Assembly: GCF_002028545.1 (NCBI RefSeq)
Contig: NZ_MWPQ01000055.1
Coordinates: forward strand, 101,664-165,663
DNA length: 64,000 nt
Reading direction: 5' to 3'
Source of the DNA: Nitrobacter vulgaris
GTDB taxonomy: Bacteria; Pseudomonadota; Alphaproteobacteria; Rhizobiales; Xanthobacteraceae
Below are positions 17,371-26,573 of this stretch, piece by piece. The notes under the pieces are model-generated. The model saw nothing but the letters and a program-made list of their open reading frames with translations, did not search any database and had not been told where the DNA came from. A program made the translations under genes and the position numbers. How positions within the stretch are numbered: the stretch's first letter is position 1; each line of letters starts with the position of its first letter.

Positions 17371-17545
17371 CGAGAGCTAAAGAGGGAAGCCGGTAGTGCC
17401 GGCGCTGCCCCCGCAACTGTTAAGCGGCGAGCCGAAGTCCATTGAGTGTCACTGGGATCGCAAGGCCCTGGGAAGACCGGACGGACGCTGAGACCCCGCA
17501 AGCCAGGAAACCTGCCGTGACAGCCGAAACGTTCCCTGGGCGGGG
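17371..17545 (+). ncRNA. Cobalamin riboswitch in the nrdA leader
   Basis: Ordered aptamer blocks on the plus strand: AGAGGGAAGCCGGTAGTGCC, GGCGCTGCCCCCGCAACTG, TTAAGCGGCGAGCC, GTCACTGGGATCGCAAGGCC, TGGGAAGACCGG, and AAGCCAGGAAACCTGCC. A GGGCGGGGTGTCCCAGC segment follows, as in the metE leader, about 100 bases before the nrdA ATG. The central box reads ACTGTTAAGC, one T more than the ACTGTAAGC of the metE copy. It should repress the B12-independent reductase when B12 is present, implying a B12-dependent NrdJ elsewhere. Confidence 0.95.
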
Positions 17546-17650
17546 TGTCCCAGCGGGCCGCTTGACGGGAATCGCGGCGTCCGCCGTGGGATTTCCTGCG
17601 CGCGTCTCCCGCCTGACCCCGGCTCGCAACAAAACTGGGGTCTTGAGCCG

Positions 17651-20560
17651 ATGTCTCTCGCAACCGAAGCTGCGCGTGCTGTGCGTCCGTCTTTGCCTGC
17701 TGCGGCTGCGATGCCGCCCAGCGAACCCGCGTATCAGGTCATTCGGCGCAACGGTTCGGTCTCGCCGTTCGATTCATCGAAGATCGCCGTCGCGCTGACC
17801 AAGGCGTTTCTTGCGGTCGAGGGAACCAGCGCCGCCGCCTCGCGCAGGGTCCATGACACCGTCACTGAGTTGACCGGCCAGATCGTCGCCAGCCTGTCGC
17901 GGCGGTCCGACGCCGGCCGCACCTTCCACATCGAGGACATCCAGGATCAGGTCGAACTCGCGCTGATGCGGAGCGAGCATCACAAGGTCGCGCGCGCCTA
18001 TGTGCTCTATCGCGAGGAGCGCGCTCGCGAACGGGCGAAGGCGCAAGGGTCGAAGGCAAAGAAGGGCATCCAGGCAGTGGTGACGCCAGTGCTGCGGATG
18101 AAGTTGGCTGACGGATCGATGGTACCTATCGATACCAAACGCCTCGCCGCCGTGGTGGAGGAGGCCTGCGCGGGGCTCGCGGATGTCTCTTCCTCCGCGA
18201 TTCTGACTGAAACCCATCGCAACCTTTATGACGGCATCAGCGTGGACGAACTGGCGCTGGCGACGATCCTTGCCGCCCGCACGCTGGTCGAAACCGATCC
18301 CGATTACGCCAAGGCCAGCGCCCGGCTGCTGCTCGACAAGCTACGCCGCGAGGCTTTGAGCTTTGTCTCGGGACGGTCCGAGCAAGCCACGCAAGCCGAG
18401 ATGGCAGAGCGCCACGCGGATTACTTCCGCGCTTATGTGCGAACGGGCATCGACAACGAACTGCTCGATCCGGAGATCGGCCGTTTCGACCTCGACCGGC
18501 TTGCGGCTGCGATGAAGCCGGAACGCGACCTGCGATTCGACTATCTCGGACTCCAGACGCTCTACGATCGCTACTTCCTGCACGTCCGCGGTGTGCGTTT
18601 CGAGCTGCCGCAAGCATTTTTCATGCGCGTCGCCTGCGGCCTCGCGCTGCGCGAGATCGATCGTGAGGAGAAGGCGATCGCGTTCTACGACCTGCTCTCA
18701 TCGTTCGACTTCATGGCCTCGACGCCGACGCTGTTCAACGCCGGCACGCTGCGCCCGCAGCTCTCGTCCTGCTTTCTCACGACTGTCGCCGACGACCTCG
18801 ACGGCATCTTCAAGGCGATCAAGGACAATGCGTTGCTTTCCAAGTATGCGGGCGGGCTCGGCAACGACTGGACGCGCGTGCGTGGGCTCGGCGCACATAT
18901 CAAGGGCACCAACGGCGAAAGCCAGGGCGTGGTGCCGTTCCTGAAAGTCGCGAACGATACCGCGATCGCCGTCAACCAGGGCGGCAAGCGCAAGGGCGCG
19001 GTGTGCGCATATCTCGAAACCTGGCACATCGACATCGAGGAATTTCTCGACCTGCGAAAGAACACCGGCGACGACCGTCGCCGCACCCATGACATGAATA
19101 CGGCGAACTGGGTGCCGGACCTCTTCATGCAGCGCGTCGAAGAAGATGGCGTCTGGACGCTGTTCTCACCCGACGAGACGCCGGACCTGCACGATCTCGC
19201 CGGCAAGGCCTTCGCTGAACGCTACGCTCACTATGAAAAGAAGGCTGCGGGCGGCGAGCTACGGGTGACGAAGCAGGTCCGAGCTGTCGACCTGTGGCGG
19301 CGTATGCTGACCATGCTGTTCGAGACCGGGCATCCCTGGATCACCTTCAAAGACCCCTGCAACCTGCGCTCACCTCAGCAGCATTGCGGCGTCGTGCATT
19401 CCTCAAATCTCTGCACCGAGATCACGCTCAACACCTCAAAAACGGAGATCGCGGTCTGCAATCTCGGCTCCGTCAACCTGATGAACCACCTCAAGGACGG
19501 TAAGCTCGACCACGAGCACCTCGCGCGCACGGTCAAGATTGCGATGCGCATGCTCGACAACGTGCTAGACGTGAATTTCTACACCATTCCGGAGGCGCGG
19601 ACCTCGAACCTGCGGCACAGGCCGGTTGGGCTCGGCGTCATGGGCTTTCAGGATACGCTCAACATCCTGCGCCTGCCTTATGCGTCGGACGACGCCGTGG
19701 CCTTCGCAGACGAGAGCATGGAAGCGATCGCCTATTACGCGATTTCCGGGTCGGTCGATCTCGCGGCCGAGCGCGGCCGCTATCCCTCCTATCAAGGATC
19801 GCTGTGGTCGAAGGGTATCCTGCCGCTCGATTCCCTCACGCTGGTCGATGAGGCGCGCGGCGTAGCAGTCGAGATCGACCGTTCCAGCCGTCTCGACTGG
19901 GCCTCGCTGCGCGAGAGCGTCATGACCATCGGGATGCGCAATTCGAACTGCATGGCGATCGCGCCGACCGCGACGATCTCCAACATCTGCGGGGTGTCGC
20001 AGTCGATCGAGCCCGCCTATCAGAACCTCTACGTCAAATCCAACATGTCCGGCGACTTCACGGTAGTGAACGCGCATCTCGTGCGCGATCTCAAGGCACG
20101 CGGCCTATGGGACGAGGTGATGATCTCGGATCTCAAGTATTTCGACGGCAGCGTCGGTCAGATCGACCGCGTTCCCGATGATCTCAAGGCACTCTATGCC
20201 ACCGCCTTCGAGATTGACTCAGGCTGGCTGATCGACGCCGCGTCGCGCCGGCAGAAGTGGATCGACCAGGCGCAGTCGCTCAATCTCTACATTGCCAATC
20301 CGAGCGGCAAAAAGCTCGACGCGCTCTATCGCCATGCCTGGAAACGCGGCCTGAAGACGACCTATTACCTGCGCTCGCGGTCGGCGACGCATGTCGAGAA
20401 ATCCACGCTCAAAGGCACCGACGGCAAGCTCAACGCTGTGTCCGCGGCCGTTTCCGCCGCAGCGCAGGACGGCCATGCGAATGGACACAATCGCTCCGAC
20501 AACACTGAAGGCTGGAAAGCCTGCCGCATCGAGGATCCCACCTGCGAGGCGTGTCAGTAG
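17651..20560 (+). CDS. nrdA: Ribonucleoside-diphosphate reductase alpha subunit, two ATP-cones
   Basis: 969 residues. Two ATP-cone regulatory domains stand in front, about residues 28-120 ([20 protein letters not shown]) and 145-232 ([20 protein letters not shown]). The catalytic barrel follows: [20 protein letters not shown] with the first redox Cys, [20 protein letters not shown] with the thiyl-radical Cys, the Asn and Glu of N-x-C-x-E and the second redox Cys, [11 protein letters not shown], the electron-transfer Tyr pair in TTYYLRSRS, and a C-terminal shuttle pair CEAC at 965-968. It reduces ribonucleotides to deoxyribonucleotides with NrdB. Controlled by a cobalamin riboswitch; nrdB follows after 56 bases. 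Confidence 0.97.
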   Translation: MSLATEAARAVRPSLPAAAAMPPSEPAYQVIRRNGSVSPFDSSKIAVALTKAFLAVEGTSAAASRRVHDTVTELTGQIVASLSRRSDAGRTFHIEDIQDQVELALMRSEHHKVARAYVLYREERARERAKAQGSKAKKGIQAVVTPVLRMKLADGSMVPIDTKRLAAVVEEACAGLADVSSSAILTETHRNLYDGISVDELALATILAARTLVETDPDYAKASARLLLDKLRREALSFVSGRSEQATQAEMAERHADYFRAYVRTGIDNELLDPEIGRFDLDRLAAAMKPERDLRFDYLGLQTLYDRYFLHVRGVRFELPQAFFMRVACGLALREIDREEKAIAFYDLLSSFDFMASTPTLFNAGTLRPQLSSCFLTTVADDLDGIFKAIKDNALLSKYAGGLGNDWTRVRGLGAHIKGTNGESQGVVPFLKVANDTAIAVNQGGKRKGAVCAYLETWHIDIEEFLDLRKNTGDDRRRTHDMNTANWVPDLFMQRVEEDGVWTLFSPDETPDLHDLAGKAFAERYAHYEKKAAGGELRVTKQVRAVDLWRRMLTMLFETGHPWITFKDPCNLRSPQQHCGVVHSSNLCTEITLNTSKTEIAVCNLGSVNLMNHLKDGKLDHEHLARTVKIAMRMLDNVLDVNFYTIPEARTSNLRHRPVGLGVMGFQDTLNILRLPYASDDAVAFADESMEAIAYYAISGSVDLAAERGRYPSYQGSLWSKGILPLDSLTLVDEARGVAVEIDRSSRLDWASLRESVMTIGMRNSNCMAIAPTATISNICGVSQSIEPAYQNLYVKSNMSGDFTVVNAHLVRDLKARGLWDEVMISDLKYFDGSVGQIDRVPDDLKALYATAFEIDSGWLIDAASRRQKWIDQAQSLNLYIANPSGKKLDALYRHAWKRGLKTTYYLRSRSATHVEKSTLKGTDGKLNAVSAAVSAAAQDGHANGHNRSDNTEGWKACRIEDPTCEACQ

Positions 20561-20616
20561 CCTCATTTCGTGCTCGCGCGTCGCTTGCACAAAGAAGAAA
20601 CAATCAGGAACACCCC

Positions 20617-21792
20617 ATGCTCGATTGGTCCGACACCTCTTCTCCCGCACTGGCACGATCCGCTCCGCCGCAGACGCTCGCGCATAACGACGTGACGTCT
20701 GATCCATCGCCTTGCGTGACAATGACCGACACCTCTGTCGATGCCACCGGCCTCGGCGAAATCGATCGCGGCGCTGCGCGGGTGCGCGTCGACGACAAGC
20801 GGATGATCAACGCCCGCGCCGACGTCAACCAGCTCCTGCCGCTCAAGTACCGATGGGCCTGGGAGAAGTATCTCTCCGGCTGCAATAATCACTGGATGCC
20901 GACCGAAGTGTCGATGCAGGCCGACATCGCATTGTGGAAATCGAAGGACGGCCTCACCGATGACGAGCGGCGCATGATCAAGCGCAATCTCGGCTTCTTC
21001 GCGGCGTCTGAGTCGCTGGTCGCCAATAACATCGTTCTGGCGATCTACCGCCACCTCACCAATCCCGAATGCCGGCAATATCTGCTTCGCCAGGCCTTCG
21101 AGGAAGCCGTCCACACCCACACCTTCCAGTACATCGTCGAAAGTCTTGGTCTCGACGAGGGCGAATTGTTCAACATGTATCGCGAGGTGCCCTCTATCAC
21201 CGACAAGGCGGCCTGGGCGCTCAAACACACGCAGCATCTCGACGACCCCGGCTTCAAGACCGGCACGCCGGAAGCGGATCAGGCGTTCCTGCGCGACCTC
21301 GTCGCGTTCTACGTCGTGTTCGAAGGGATGTGGTTCTATACGGGCTTCGTGCAGATCCTCTCGCTCGGCCGGCGCAACAAGATGGTGGGCATCGCCGAGC
21401 AGTATCAATACATCCTGCGCGACGAGTCGATCCACCTGAACTTCGGCATCGACATCATCAACCAGATCAAAATCGAGAACCCGCATCTCTGGAGCAAGCA
21501 TTTCCAGGAAGAGGTGCGCGCCATGCTGAAGAATGCCGCCGAGCTCGAAGCCGCGTATGGGCGGGACACCATGCCACGCGGGTTCCTTGGCCTGAATGCC
21601 GCGCTGTGCGAGACCTACATGCACGTCATCGCCAACCGGCGATGCGCTCAGCTCGGGCTCGCGCCGGTGTTTCCCGAGGCCGACAATCCCTTTCCGTGGA
21701 TGAGCGAGGCGATGGATCTCAAGAAGGAGAAAAACTTTTTTGAGACCCGCGTCATCGAATACCAGAATGGCGGCGCACTTGCGTGGGATTAA
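20617..21792 (+). CDS. nrdB: Ribonucleoside-diphosphate reductase beta subunit, class Ic type
   Basis: 391 residues from the ATG at 20617, with AGGAA six or seven bases upstream; the frame also stays open to 20551 inside nrdA. Metal ligands of the R2 ferritin-like fold are visible: [15 protein letters not shown] (Glu at the first ligand position where E. coli has Asp) and [14 protein letters not shown] (Glu-163, His-166), later [10 protein letters not shown]. The residue at the radical-tyrosine position is Phe-170 (codon 21124-21126, TTC). Glu plus Phe is the pattern of class Ic NrdB of Chlamydia trachomatis, which uses a Mn(IV)/Fe(III) cofactor instead of a tyrosyl radical. The C-terminus ends [13 protein letters not shown], matching the NrdA-docking tail. 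Confidence 0.95.
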   Translation: MLDWSDTSSPALARSAPPQTLAHNDVTSDPSPCVTMTDTSVDATGLGEIDRGAARVRVDDKRMINARADVNQLLPLKYRWAWEKYLSGCNNHWMPTEVSMQADIALWKSKDGLTDDERRMIKRNLGFFAASESLVANNIVLAIYRHLTNPECRQYLLRQAFEEAVHTHTFQYIVESLGLDEGELFNMYREVPSITDKAAWALKHTQHLDDPGFKTGTPEADQAFLRDLVAFYVVFEGMWFYTGFVQILSLGRRNKMVGIAEQYQYILRDESIHLNFGIDIINQIKIENPHLWSKHFQEEVRAMLKNAAELEAAYGRDTMPRGFLGLNAALCETYMHVIANRRCAQLGLAPVFPEADNPFPWMSEAMDLKKEKNFFETRVIEYQNGGALAWD

Positions 21793-21840
21793 CAGGACCG
21801 CAGAATGCCGACCGAATAAATCGGAAGCACCACACCTAAC

Positions 21841-23049
21841 TTAAGCCGCCGCCATAGCCTCCCTCCTAGGGAAGAACGGCCGAAAGCTCATCAGGATCAG
21901 CATAGCCATCAGGCCCATGCCCCACGAACCGACATACATCAGCGCGTAGCTGCCGAAATGGTCGTAGATCAGCCCGCCCAGCAGCGGGCCGGTCGACATG
22001 CCAAGGCTGCCGGCCATCGCGGTGCCGCCGATGATCGTGCCCATCATCTTCAACGGGAAATTCTCCCGGATGATCACGGCATAGAGCGGCATCGTTCCGG
22101 CGTAAAGGAAGCCGACCACCACCGCCACGGCGTAGAAACCGCCGAGCTGGTTGACGAAAGCATAGGCGAGTACGCCGAAGGCCTGCGCCATCAGTCCGAT
22201 CACCAGAACGCGTTGCGCACCGAACCGATCTCCCGCAAGGCCGAACCCGATGCGACCGAACATGCCGGCCAACCCCTCGATGCTGTAGATCGACACCGCA
22301 GCAATCATCGGTATGCCGCACGTCACCGCATAGCTCACCGTATGAAAGATCGGGCCTGAGTGAGTGGCGCAGCAGAAGAAGTTCGCCAGCATCAAAATGA
22401 TGAACTGCGGTGAACTCACCGCTTGCCGGACGGTCATGTTCGATTGCGTCTCACTCATTGTCATCCCGGCCGGTCCGCCCTCCAACGCCGGCGGCCGACG
22501 CACGAGCAGTGCGGCGGGAATCATCAGAACCGCGGTGAGAGCAGCGATGATCAGCATCGATGTCCGCCAGTCATGGATCGTGACCAGCCAGGCTGCAAGC
22601 GGCGCCATGGTCATCGGCGCCATGCCCATGCCTGCGGAGACCAGCGAGACGGCAAGACCGCGCTGCGTATCGAACCAACCGGTCACGCAAGCCATCATCG
22701 GCGCAAGGATGGCGGCGGTTGACGCACCGATCAAAAGACCAAATTGAAATTGAAACGCGATTAGCGATTCCGCCCGGCTGGCGAGCGCCAAGCTCGCCGC
22801 CAGCGCGACCGACCCCGTGAGCACCACCGGGCGTGGGCCGAACCTGTCGGAGAGGTTGCCCCACACCATGCTGGCCGCCGCCATGGCGAGGAAACCGATC
22901 GTCATCGCCGTGGATATGCCGGTGACGGACCAGCCGGTGTCCTGCGACATCGGCCGCAGGAAGATAGGCAACGAAAACATGGCGCCGATCGCGACGCAGC
23001 CCAAGAGGCCGCCCGCCGCAACGATCACCCAGCGATAGTAATGATTCAT
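21841..23049 (-). CDS. MFS transporter
   Basis: 402 residues from the ATG at 23049 (AAGGA four bases upstream); a longer frame from 23118 adds a basic non-conserved piece. Twelve hydrophobic segments. The loop after helix 2 reads GNLSDRFGPRPVV, the classic MFS motif A, and repeats as GLAGDRFGAQRVLV after helix 8. The general form (short N-terminus NHYYRWVIVAAGGLLG, motif IFLRPMSQDTGWS) recalls the oxalate/formate or monocarboxylate-type branch of MFS, but substrate is not readable. It is convergent with nrdB and has no partner gene. Confidence 0.88.
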   Translation of the reverse strand: MNHYYRWVIVAAGGLLGCVAIGAMFSLPIFLRPMSQDTGWSVTGISTAMTIGFLAMAAASMVWGNLSDRFGPRPVVLTGSVALAASLALASRAESLIAFQFQFGLLIGASTAAILAPMMACVTGWFDTQRGLAVSLVSAGMGMAPMTMAPLAAWLVTIHDWRTSMLIIAALTAVLMIPAALLVRRPPALEGGPAGMTMSETQSNMTVRQAVSSPQFIILMLANFFCCATHSGPIFHTVSYAVTCGIPMIAAVSIYSIEGLAGMFGRIGFGLAGDRFGAQRVLVIGLMAQAFGVLAYAFVNQLGGFYAVAVVVGFLYAGTMPLYAVIIRENFPLKMMGTIIGGTAMAGSLGMSTGPLLGGLIYDHFGSYALMYVGSWGMGLMAMLILMSFRPFFPRREAMAAA

Positions 23050-23158
23050 GGTCCTTGCCCGACGCTCCTGCTCCATCGGGCGGCCTGCCCGCCCGATGTC
23101 CCAAGGACGCATCAGCACGGTCGGTGCCGACAGCCGCCTGCTTTTTATTCCTGGTGTT

Positions 23159-23284
23159 TAGAACCCCGCGCCTGATGGAATCAGACGCGAGGTTCTATAA
23201 TTTGTTTGACGCGTTTCTTTACGCGAACCGTTATCTGTCCTCGGGGTCAAGCCCGAGAGCATGCTTCGCTCGAAACGCTATAGA
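23159..23284 (+). repeat. Dispersed extragenic repeat, family A, copy 3
   Basis: Starts with an 18-bp hairpin, 23159-23197, arms TAGAACCCCGCGCCTGAT and ATCAGACGCGAGGTTCTA, with two mismatches. It continues with GACGCGTTTCTTTACGCGAA, TCGGGGTCAAGCCCGAGAGC and GCTTCGCTCGAAACGCTATAG. It is the longest and best-kept copy in the window and lies between the MFS and VOC genes. Confidence 0.8.
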
Positions 23285-23291
23285 CATGCGA

Positions 23292-23738
23292 TCAGCCTTG
23301 CGGCGGTTTCCAGTCAGCCGATGGAATGACGTTGATCATCCAGGGGATGCCGAACTTGTCGGTCAGCGTGCCGAAGCCGGGCGACCAGAAGGTTTCGGCG
23401 AACGGCATGCCTGCTTTGCCGCCTTCGGAGAGCTGATCGAACCAGCGCCGGGCCTCGGCCATGTCATTCGTGTGCAGGGTAACGTCGAAGCCATTCTTGG
23501 GTTTGTCGATGTTAGATGCCCATCCGACGTCCATGTCGGCGCCCATCAGCGCCTGATCGCCAACATCGAGCCAGCAATGCATCAGCCAGGTTTTGTACTT
23601 CTCGTCCGTGATCGGCATGCCCGGAGGCGCATCGCCGTAGGGCATGGCTGCCTTGATCGTCCCGCCGAGGACTTTGGCGTAGAACTCGAATGCCTCGCGG
23701 CACTGGCCCCGGAAGCTAAGGCTGGTCACGATCTTCAT
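23292..23738 (-). CDS. VOC-family (PhnB/glyoxalase-like) protein
   Basis: 148 residues from the ATG at 23738, which has GAAAGGAG before it; the frame open to 23843 is leader. The sequence MKIVTSLSFRGQCREAFEFY, AKVLGGTIKAAMPYG, and later WFDQLSEGGKAGMPFAETFW, SPGFGTLTDKFGIPWMIN is the PhnB/YjdN branch of the vicinal-oxygen-chelate fold. Members are small cytoplasmic proteins of uncertain substrate. It is divergent from a marR gene with a palindromic operator between them, so it is probably the regulator's target. Confidence 0.92.
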   Translation of the reverse strand: MKIVTSLSFRGQCREAFEFYAKVLGGTIKAAMPYGDAPPGMPITDEKYKTWLMHCWLDVGDQALMGADMDVGWASNIDKPKNGFDVTLHTNDMAEARRWFDQLSEGGKAGMPFAETFWSPGFGTLTDKFGIPWMINVIPSADWKPPQG

Positions 23739-23824
23739 GTTGGCTCCTTTCTCACAGGGGTGTTGACTCGCATTATGAAAGATTGAGCTGCCAGGACACG
23801 CCGCCGACGCCGATTGACGACCTC

Positions 23825-23853
23825 CTACATAAGTTGATATCAACGTAATGTAG
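23825..23853. promoter_or_regulatory. Palindromic operator between the VOC gene and marR
   Basis: A perfect 12-base palindrome GTTGATATCAAC (23833-23844) is nested in outer arms CTACAT (23825-23830) and ATGTAG (23848-23853). It sits 21 bases before the marR ATG and 87 bases before the VOC ATG on the other strand. TTGATATCAA-type sites are typical of MarR-family dimers, so auto-regulation and control of the VOC gene are likely. Confidence 0.7.
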
Positions 23854-23873
23854 CCGCGGAGTCAAGCTCCCTG

Positions 23874-24344
23874 ATGCGTACGCTTTCGGATCCTGCTTTT
23901 GAAACCACGATTCTGGTGCGCGACACCTGCTTGTGCCTCCATGCCCAGAGGGCAGCGCGAGCGATCGCACGCCGCTTCGATATCGTGTTGAAGCCGGTTG
24001 GCCTCACCAGCGGACAGTTCTCCCTGCTCATGTCGCTCAACCGGCCGCAGCCACCGAACCTCAGCAGCGTAGCGGCGCTGCTGGCGATGGACAGGACAAC
24101 CTTGACTGCCAATCTCAAGCCGCTGGAGCGTCGGCGTCTTGTCAAAACAATGGCCGACCCAAAGGACGGGCGCGCCCGACTGTTGCAGCTGACGCCTCAT
24201 GGCCGGGCCGTTCTGGCCGTGGCGGTGCCGATCTGGCGACATCTTCATGCGGAAATCGAAAAAGAGCTCTCAGACCCGGATCGTCTGCGCACCGAACTCA
24301 ACACTTTGTCGACATTTGACAATCGCGGCAGTGTCGCCGGCTGA
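23874..24344 (+). CDS. MarR-family transcriptional regulator
   Basis: 156 residues. The winged-helix core is clear: FDIVLKPVGLTSGQFSLLMS, SSVAALLAMDRTTLTANLKP (recognition helix), LERRRLVKTMADPKDGRARL (wing), LQLTPHGRAVL. The DxRxR-type wing motif reads DPKDGRARLLQLT. An N-terminal Cys pair (DTCLCLHAQRAARA) is present and could be redox sensing, as in some MarR proteins; this is only a possibility. Divergent from the VOC gene with a shared operator. Confidence 0.92.
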   Translation: MRTLSDPAFETTILVRDTCLCLHAQRAARAIARRFDIVLKPVGLTSGQFSLLMSLNRPQPPNLSSVAALLAMDRTTLTANLKPLERRRLVKTMADPKDGRARLLQLTPHGRAVLAVAVPIWRHLHAEIEKELSDPDRLRTELNTLSTFDNRGSVAG

Positions 24345-24382
24345 CGCAAAAGACATTCTAGCTAGAACCACTTTCTATTAGG

Positions 24383-24474
24383 GCTTTCGCTCTGACGGAA
24401 TCAGAAGCGGGACTCATGATTTTGATCTGACATGTTTTCTTCACGCGAACCGGTCTTCGCTCGAAGCGCTATAA
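24383..24474 (+). repeat. Dispersed extragenic repeat, family A, copy 4
   Basis: Blocks GCTTTCGCTCTGACGGAATC, AGAAGCGG, TTTGATCTGACATG, TTTTCTTCACGCGAACCGG and CTTCGCTCGAAGCGCTATA. It lies downstream of marR. The first half is diverged and its hairpin weak. Confidence 0.7.
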
Positions 24475-24540
24475 ATAACGGCTGCCCCGCTAACTTCTCT
24501 TCGTTATATTCCGTCCCCTGAATGGAGTTGGTAAGCAGGG

Positions 24541-25155
24541 ATGACAATGCAGACGAGCATGGAGAAACAAGCACTTTTCGTTTTAATCGCCATTTTGGTT
24601 GCGGCCCCTGACGTCCACGCCGCGCCCGATCTTATTGACGACGCAGCCGGCTCTCAGGCCTGCTTCACCCGCAGTTACGATGCTGCTCATCTGGCAAAAA
24701 ACCCGACTCAGAAGACGACTTCCATGCGGTTCGCGCTGCGGCGCGAAACTTATCCCGATAGTGTTGACACTCCGCTCCAAACATTCGCCCGGCTGGAAAT
24801 CATGCGGCGTAACGACGCCCGTCCGTGGCGGGCTATCGGGCAATGCGCGTTTGACCAGCAAGCGAACCGCGCCGATGAGCACGCCATCGTCTCAGGCTAT
24901 CCGCATGCGGACGGCATCGCTTGCCACATGACTGGCGAGAATCTCGATGCGGAAGGCGGCATCTTCATGATTGAAACCACCGATAACGGACTAAAGGTCT
25001 ACATCGATGATGACATCAACATGCGAACAGAGGCGCGGGTAACGGAGGGGCCGGGCGAGTACATTGCTTTCGGACCGGCAGACAGCCTGTTCATTCTCAA
25101 TCGCGCTGCGGACGACGCCTGCTCGGACCTTCAGAAAGCAATAAAGGCCGAATGA
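24541..25155 (+). CDS. Hypothetical secreted protein
   Basis: 204 residues. Residues 8-28 form a signal peptide (KQALFVLIAILVAAPDVHAA). The mature protein holds four cysteines (CFTRSYDAAH, IGQCAFD, IACHMTG, DDACSDL) which may form two disulfides. RFALRRETYPDSVDTPLQTF and GGIFMIETTDNGLKVYIDDD suggest a beta-rich fold. I do not recognise a family, though the shape resembles small alphaproteobacterial periplasmic proteins annotated as hypothetical. No operon partner. Confidence 0.75.
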   Translation: MTMQTSMEKQALFVLIAILVAAPDVHAAPDLIDDAAGSQACFTRSYDAAHLAKNPTQKTTSMRFALRRETYPDSVDTPLQTFARLEIMRRNDARPWRAIGQCAFDQQANRADEHAIVSGYPHADGIACHMTGENLDAEGGIFMIETTDNGLKVYIDDDINMRTEARVTEGPGEYIAFGPADSLFILNRAADDACSDLQKAIKAE

Positions 25156-25264
25156 ACGCTGTGACAGTCGTCGACTGTTCGACACGGGCGGTGACCTTCC
25201 TTTCTGAGGAATTTTGACGGTTAACGGCCGTCATGGCCCCGGTGCACACGCCCACCGTGACCCG

Positions 25265-26305
25265 TCAGCCCGCGACCACTGGTCCGCCGGCTTTCTTCCA
25301 GGCATCGATCCCGCCCTCGATATGCACCGCGTTGGTCAGGCCAGCGTCCTTCGCCGCGGTAACAGCCATGGCCGAACGCTCGCCGAAGGCGCAGAAGAAC
25401 ACGATGCGGCGCCCGGTCGCGGCGGCTACCTCGCGCAACATTCCGCCTGGTTTCAGACTGTCGGCGATATCAGGATAGGGCGCATGCAGCGCGCCGGTCA
25501 GTGTGCCGTGTTTGGCGCGCTCATGGGCTTCGCGAAGATCGACCAGCAGGATATCGGGCTGACCGAGCCGGGCGATCGCCTCGCGCGGCGTCAGCGCCAG
25601 TCCCCGCTTCGCCAGATCGTCCTGCCTGAGACCGACATGCATGTTGGCAGGAATCACCACATCCATCAGCTTCGGATTCGGCAATTTCAGATTGTTCATC
25701 AGTTCAATGTATTCGTCTATCGAGCGCACCTGAAGCCGCGGATTGTAGCGCCTCTCTTCTCCGATAGTGGAGACCGTATCGCCCTTGTAGTCGTGCGCGG
25801 GAAACACCATGGTTTCGTCGGGCAGCTTCAGGAGCCGGTTGAAAATCGAATCGTACTGCGCACGCGCACTGCCGTTCTGGAAATCGGTGCGGCCGGTGCC
25901 GCGGATCAGCAACGTGTCGCCGGTGAAGACACGATCGCCCATCAGGTAACTGTAGGAATCGTCGGTGTGGCCCGGCGTGTACATCACGTCGAGGCCGATG
26001 CCCTCGATCTTGATCTTATCGCCGTCGCTGACTCGCATCGAAACCACGTCGGCTTTGGTCTGCTCGCCCATCACGGTGACGCATTGGGTGCGATCACGCA
26101 GCTCACCTAGTCCGGTGACATGATCGGCATGAAGATGTGTGTCGATGGCCTTCACAAGCTTGAGATCGAGCTCACGCAGCAACTGGCAGTAACGGTCGAC
26201 CTTTTCCAGCACCGGATCGAGAATCAACGCCTCACCGCCAGCACGGCTCGCCATCAGGTAGCTGTAGGTGCCGGAAACGCTGTCGAACAACTGGCGAAAG
26301 ATCAT
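25265..26305 (-). CDS. Metallo-beta-lactamase / rhodanese fusion (ETHE1-like persulfide dioxygenase type)
   Basis: 346 residues from the ATG at 26305 (GGAGGAGG about 11 bases upstream). Residues 1-235 form an ETHE1/glyoxalase-II-like metallo-beta-lactamase domain: IDTHLHADHVTGLGELRDRT (metal-binding HxHxDH), YTPGHTDDSYSYLMGDRVFT, GTGRTDFQNGSA, VFPAHDYKG. Residues about 255-346 form a rhodanese domain: LLVDLREAHERAKHGTLTGA, FFCAFGERSAMAVTAAKDAG with the active Cys in CAFGERS, then HIEGGIDAWKKAGGPV. Such fusions oxidise glutathione persulfide and handle sulfane sulfur. The DsrE-like gene upstream on the same strand points the same way. Confidence 0.92.
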   Translation of the reverse strand: MIFRQLFDSVSGTYSYLMASRAGGEALILDPVLEKVDRYCQLLRELDLKLVKAIDTHLHADHVTGLGELRDRTQCVTVMGEQTKADVVSMRVSDGDKIKIEGIGLDVMYTPGHTDDSYSYLMGDRVFTGDTLLIRGTGRTDFQNGSARAQYDSIFNRLLKLPDETMVFPAHDYKGDTVSTIGEERRYNPRLQVRSIDEYIELMNNLKLPNPKLMDVVIPANMHVGLRQDDLAKRGLALTPREAIARLGQPDILLVDLREAHERAKHGTLTGALHAPYPDIADSLKPGGMLREVAAATGRRIVFFCAFGERSAMAVTAAKDAGLTNAVHIEGGIDAWKKAGGPVVAG

Positions 26306-26573
26306 AATCGTACGACCCTCCTCCTGTGCAGATTTTCTTACCGTGAGGTATTCCAGCAAATTTATGCTGCTGGCGGGCGATTGCAACCGGTCACAAGTCC
26401 AGATCGCTGATCACTCGACCGCCGCTCTGGCGGCTGGCCTCTATCGCCACGGAGTCAACTGGTCTCGATCACAGCGCGGCGGCGAGCATAACGGTTACGC
26501 AGCAACCCCAGCAGGCCGAAGCGATCAACAACAGCCGCGAATGCGGTGCTTCAGAGCGTTGGTCAACCGTTGA

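Noticed and set aside
20563..21624. 353-codon minus-strand open frame
   Set aside because: Antisense to nrdB; nrdB has all catalytic motifs and a good ribosome site, the antisense frame none.
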